Below, one piece after another: positions 59,432-64,000 of a DNA stretch of 64,000 nucleotides. The position numbers and the translations under genes were made by a program. Source of the stretch: Owenia fusiformis (Eukaryota > Annelida > Polychaeta > Sabellida > Oweniidae); NCBI GenBank assembly GCA_903813345.2, contig CAIIXF020000009.1, positions 27,376,740 to 27,440,739 on the forward strand, written 5' to 3'. A model generated the notes under the pieces. The model did not search any database, was not told the DNA's origin, and saw only the letters and a program-made list of their open reading frames with translations. Within the stretch, counting starts at the first letter, position 1. Every line of letters starts with the position of its first letter.

Positions 59432-62400
59432 CTACATCGCACTGGTTTTTTCTAATCGGATAACTCTCGCTAAGAAGAACCATGTCAGTGACGCAACCAT
59501 CAACAAGGCGATTGATAGCCATGCTAGGGCCAATGACCAGCTAGCAGTTACAGTACGACTGAGACAGGCTTGTGTTGGAATGTTTTCCATTGCATAGCAC
59601 TCTTCTGATCTGTATTCGAAGCCAATCTTGGTATGCATAATTGCAACTTCAAATATAGTGAAGACGGCTGAAAAAGAAAATGTTCAAAATAATGACGCTT
59701 TATACATGTACCAATGGTATATAGCATCTTAATATTTGCATGTTTCCAAATCAGTTGTAATGTATTTGGACAATATCGGGATGGGGCATTCGTAACTGTA
59801 GCTGTTGTTCCAGCAACCTTCGCAAAGGTTTTGTGTAAATATCAAATAATGCAATATTGTAAATTGTAATACAACACTTTCTTCGACTCGATAAAGAAGA
59901 ATTATCAAAGCTCATCAAGAATAGACGATCTTGCACAGGTACTCATACAAGAACCTCAATGTCCTTGACTTCGCCACATATGGCCAACAATAATACCAAG
60001 GATGTGTTAGTACCCATAGTGGATAAAAGTCTTGTCTCTAAATGTACTTGGCAAGAATGAAATATAGACAGATATATATAATAAATGTCATATTCTGTAT
60101 GATTGTACTATTTTGCGTGGTATTATTATCACATTATATTAACGAATTGCGCACCCATTAGAGCAAACAATACACAAATAATATATGGATAGGACCGGAA
60201 AGTATAAATTACAAAACAATATTCTGTCCGGGCGACTATGTAGTAATAAAAGTGAAAGGTTTTAATTTACAATTAATGTAAAATTATACTGGGGGATGGT
60301 AACGAGTGGAAAATCATGGAATTTAAATTAGATTAGTGGTACTAAGGGTTTCCTTTTAAATGCCACAAAGGTGCACATTTCCACTTTAGCATTGACGTGT
60401 CGCAAAAAGGTGGCGCATTTGTTTTTTAGGGGTATCGCGTGAATGTAACTTTGATTCCCCGGATTATAAAATAATATTCTTATTAAAGTTGTATATCATT
60501 TTAAAGCTGTTTTGATGAAGTTTTTAGATCAACTACACTCCGTTCACAATTCTTGCGCGTTCTTTTTTAAAAAAGATTTTTTTAACAAAACATCTGGCAA
60601 ATATTCCCTGTTGACACGTTACATTTTGAATTATTTTTCGTCTTTAAACGCTCATAACTCAAACAATATATGACTATTATACTTATTTTTCATCTTGATA
60701 AAGGTAGATAGAAGTTTTATTTCAAAGGATGAATTTTAGTAAGCGTCCCATATTGTGACGTCATAGAGTTTGAAAAATAGAATCTGTTGACAGCGACCTT
60801 TTCTGCTCATTTTTTTGTTCCTTCAACTTTTCAGGTGTACATTAAACAAAAAATACGAGATCAATTTTTAATAAATCATACATGATTATTTTGCTCCTAA
60901 GCTCTAGTTTATTAATAAATAGTTGATTTTGTTCGCAAAAGTATGTGTTTTCTGTTGTATGTGGAAAAGTGGAGGACGAAAGGTTTTCAAAATTCATCAA
61001 AATATGGCTAATTTACGCCATTCGCCTATTTTCAAGCACAGCAACACGTATATTTATTTCACCTAAAATATCAATTGATTCGTGTTTTATGATGCTCCTA
61101 GCCCATTAACAATATATATATGATATCAGAGTTATTCGTCTAAAATGTTTTGAGATAGAGAGGTAAATGTGGAGGACGAAAGGATTTTCATTTGTGTACA
61201 TTTTTCTCAAAAACGTCACATTCTACCATGTTAAAAGCGAGGATCCTCTGGATTACGCCACAAAATGTGTAACAATGCGTGCGCGAGCTTTTTGCGATAC
61301 ATCATTGCAAATGTAGTGAAAGGTGATGCAGATATTTGTGAAAGGTGAAAATCAAGAGACTTATTTCGATTGTTATTCGCTTGGAAATAACCATGCATAT
61401 AGTGATCGATAAATGGCAGGTAAAACAATCATATTTTGTTTTAAATTGTTACAGATTCAATATCCATCACACATAGGTATTTACAATAATTACAATAATT
61501 GGGAAAATCGAGTGTTTTGACTTGTCCTGTCACGACTTCTCCGAACAAAAATATCCACAAAAACAGGAAAATCAATTTAGGTCCAGGATCTGAAATTCTT
61601 TGATTGATTTTACGTTAAGCTTATTAATCAATTCAACGATCAAGGTGTGTTCCGTATTTATTGACAATATTTGAAGTCTTGGAGTTCCTAAAGCGAATCG
61701 ATTTATCCTTTGTCAACTTTACTTCTTGGGGAGATTTGTCTTCATTAAACATTACGTTTCTATGACGTCAAACATCCATCAATAACTGAGAACACAAAAA
61801 TATAAAGAAGGTGTATATAAGACCCCAAGGAAAATTATCCCAAAGAGACGCCTAGGGAGGCAAACATGTTTAGTTCAATATTTTTGGAGATGTTTGGTTC
61901 AATATTTTGGAGTTTTTTCTGAATGGCTTCATATGCTGTTTAGTATATTTTTCCAGTGCAGTTAATCGAAAAGCCTATTGACATCGTTTTTTCACCAAGT
62001 AGCAACATTGGATTTTTTTTCATTATCTGATTTACTTATCACAATTATATTAATGCTCTATTTTGTAAATTGACGATTCTCCTCATATCATTTGCGATTA
62101 GTTCTTATGTGTCGATAAATTAGCATCATATTGGTAGGAATAACAACACAAACCAATTTCGTGCTATGAATGATACGGGGAATGATATAATACGTTATCT
62201 GGCGATATTATATTCGATAGATTTTATAATGTATTTCATAGCCATTATTGAAGGTATCTAAAGCGATTTACGGATGATGTCCTATATTGAATACAATGGA
62301 ATATAATGACGTATTTCAGATCCAACGCCGCATTATGAGGGTTATATATGATACTATTATATGTGTTAGTTTAGCTACACGATTCATTGATTGCGCTCAC

Positions 62401-63133
62401 AACGTAGGCGCCATTAGCTACAAATGTCATTGGAACAATACTACTGTATTGTGGCCCGCCGTATGAGCTAACGTTTGCCATCAAAAATAATGAAGGCCGT
62501 TAAAGATCAGATGACAAGAAAAATGATCTTTGACCATGTATTTCTGACTTTATTTACTTTAGGGGCCGCCAATAATAGAGGCTTTTCCATATATCTTTGA
62601 AATCTTGTTAAAGTCTCGTTTTTAATGAGATTTTAGGAGATCTGCATGTTTAACCACTGAATACTATTATTTTCTTCTATTTTATGGCATATTTGAATTC
62701 TGTGTGTAATTTTCTATCAAAACAAATGTCAAATGCATATAGTTACATTCCAATGGTAAGTTGATCCAAATGGAATTGCTTGTTAAATCAAGAAATTAAG
62801 TGACTCTTGCTATTAAGTTGCCATGTTATTTAGCCCTACCAATACCCATGATGCCATCTATTTATATGGAAAAGACTCAATTCAGAACAATGTTCAGAAT
62901 GAAATGTTAAAGCCGTCGAAATTATTTTAATTGAGGTAAAAAGACTCTGAACACCTTCAAAACGCCTGTTTAAAACGAGAACACCATGATCTTACCTGCT
63001 ATTATATACATGACACCTGTGACCATGGACGCTGCTATCTGGCGATTTATGATTCCACTGCCGCCTATTGCTATAGAAGTGCCTATCAGAAGCAATGAGA
63101 CTATGGTACATGACGCAGCAGAGTTCTGGATTC
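59432..63133 (-). CDS. Claudin/PMP22-like tetraspan membrane protein, last two exons (5' partial)
   Basis: Exon 63133-62996 (acceptor TTTTTAG, donor CAG/GTAAGA) joins exon 59667-59432 (acceptor TTCTTTTTCAG, stop TAG) in phase, giving about 123 residues. Three hydrophobic segments are visible: CTIVSLLLIGTSIAIGG, ASMVTGVMYIIAAVFTIFEV across the splice junction, and SWSLALAWLSIALLMVASLT. A hydrophilic loop with two cysteines (YRSEECYAMENIPTQACLSR) lies between the last two. This matches TM2-TM3-ECL2-TM4 of the four-pass claudin/PMP22/clc-like superfamily. TM1 and the first loop with its W-GLW-C-C motif must lie in an exon beyond 63133 or past the window end. The short cytoplasmic tail RLEKTSAM has no clear PDZ ligand. 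The exact subfamily is unknown. Confidence 0.72.
59668..62995. other. Intron of the tetraspan gene, no further exon seen
   Basis: Contains GTGGAGGACGAAAGG twice (near 60969 and 61168) in related surroundings. ATTCTGTCCGGGC near 60222 is a fragment of the terminus of the 1.1 kb element at 21498. No coding or RNA feature is supported. Confidence 0.45.
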
Positions 63134-63454
63134 CTAAAAATATGGGTGTTGCATATTTTTTATTTAAGTGTGTTTGCTCTCACTTTTATATCAGTTGCCC
63201 AATTTCAAGCGTAGCATACATACAGTATATAGGTATATATTTCATATTAAGATATATTTAAGATATACAGTCAAAATAAATTAGATTAAAATTGAGTTCA
63301 ACCACATATGTAATCTAAAATTATCCTCTGCGTTATTACAAATTCGAAAAAGCGTTGCGAGCATTGATCAAACAGAATCTTCGATCTTTGCTCCATTAAT
63401 CACAAATTCTGCTTCGTGAAACATTTCAGTCATAATAACGATAATTCAAAACAA

Positions 63455-63620
63455 AATTTGCAAAGACAGAGCCCACGGGACTCGAACCCACGATCACATA
63501 CTTATCAAAAATATTCCTTTACTCAAGCCCTCATCTTCCATCTCCTCTCTCTTAGCATCTGTGTAGTCAGTTATGTAGTTGAAACATTCTGACTCTGTCG
63601 AACCGATCTCCCTGAGGACA
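63455..63620 (-). mobile_element. Degenerate tRNA-related (SINE-like) fragment
   Basis: On the - strand GTGGGTTCGAGTCCCGTGGG (about 63468-63490) is an excellent tRNA T-arm/B-box with a paired stem. No matching D-arm and anticodon arm are found at the right distance, so it is not a tRNA gene. Confidence 0.5.
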
Positions 63621-63701
63621 GCATCTGAAATGTTTAGAAAACATTGGGGAGGTCTAGAAATTAAATCAAAGAAGATTGTGTATCAGTCATTCATAGCTTA
63701 T

Positions 63702-64000
63702 ACAGGGTGACACAAAAAGTGCCAACCACATAATGTTGCATAACCTATTTGTCTGCAAGATTCCTGACTCGTTCTTTAGCATATTAAAACTAAACTCCAT
63801 GGAGCCACTCCACAAGAAGTTTCAGATGACTAGCTCAATTAGATGTACGTTTATGCCCGTTACAAGATGTGCTCTAAATGTCGTCCATTCCCTAGCAGGC
63901 ACACTACTGAATTCTACTGGTTAAATTGACCACATTCGCCTGAAGGACCATAAGTAGGAAACAGACCCCCAAGCCATAAAACACCTGAAGAGAAACATCA
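63702..64000 (+). mobile_element. Start of a transposon with a mariner-like terminus (cut by window end)
   Basis: TACAGGGTGACACAAAAAGT at 63702 resembles the ACAGGGTG-type inverted-repeat end common in Tc1/mariner elements, preceded by a TA. What follows has no recognised transposase within the window. Confidence 0.45.

Noticed and set aside
59208-59597. 129-codon + strand frame, with an apparent exon 59270-59371 (acceptor TTTACAG, donor GTAAGT)
   Set aside because: Much of it is antisense to the better-supported tetraspan terminal exon and its 3' UTR. It starts with GTG and has no recognisable domain. The splice-like signals are probably chance.
63460-63500. tRNA gene on the - strand
   Set aside because: Only the T-arm (GGTTCGAGTCC) is good; acceptor, D-arm and anticodon arms do not form, so I call it a SINE-like relic.

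Overview
AT-rich eukaryotic nuclear DNA with spliced genes (GT-AG introns), many palindromic transposable elements with terminal inverted repeats (TIRs), minisatellites and one LINE. This fits an invertebrate animal. The repeat landscape and a secreted His/Gly-rich Asp-motif protein make me lean to a marine lophotrochozoan, perhaps a mollusc, but that is only an inference. No prokaryotic features, CRISPR array or intact tRNA gene was seen.

Layout. (1) 1-15171 and its 3' UTR, + strand: exons 2-6 of a KCTD2/KCTD5/KCTD17-family gene. Exon 1 lies upstream of the window. Its introns hold a 1.7 kb 33-bp minisatellite, three TIR elements (617, 411 and 846 bp) and an array of about 41-bp units that copies the gene's own 3' splice site. 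(2) 35140 down to 19315, - strand: a complete 15-exon gene for 3-phosphoinositide-dependent kinase 1 (PDPK1), predicted 533 aa, convergent with the KCTD gene. A possible alternative first exon lies at 40385-40441. Its introns hold a 22-bp minisatellite of about 1.75 kb, a 1.1 kb TIR element, a MITE, a SINE-like copy and three copies of an unclassified dispersed repeat. (3) Nested in a PDPK1 intron on the opposite strand (23557-24441) is a compact TATA-driven gene for a 129-aa secreted His-rich protein. (4) 35.4-46 kb: mostly repeats (ACAG/CTGT-rich DNA, tandem units of about 146 bp, foldback palindromes). (5) 46.2-51.0 kb, - strand: a nearly full-length CR1/jockey-type non-LTR retrotransposon with ORF1 and a frameshifted ORF2. 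(6) 52634-53713, +: the last two exons of a small charged helical protein. (7) 54.0-57.3 kb: a 3.3 kb inverted duplication with arms of about 450 bp. (8) 63133 down to 59432, -: the last two exons of a claudin/PMP22-like tetraspan membrane protein. (9) 63.7 kb to the window end: the start of an element with a mariner-like terminus.

How the genes relate. PDPK1 is the PH-domain kinase that phosphorylates the activation loop of AKT and other AGC kinases. KCTD5-family proteins are CUL3 adaptors that act on G-beta-gamma and AKT signalling. From memory, KCTD5 and PDPK1 are also close neighbours on human 16p13.3, so this linkage may be old. All exon joins were made by eye from splice sites, reading phase and family similarity; no transcript evidence was available.
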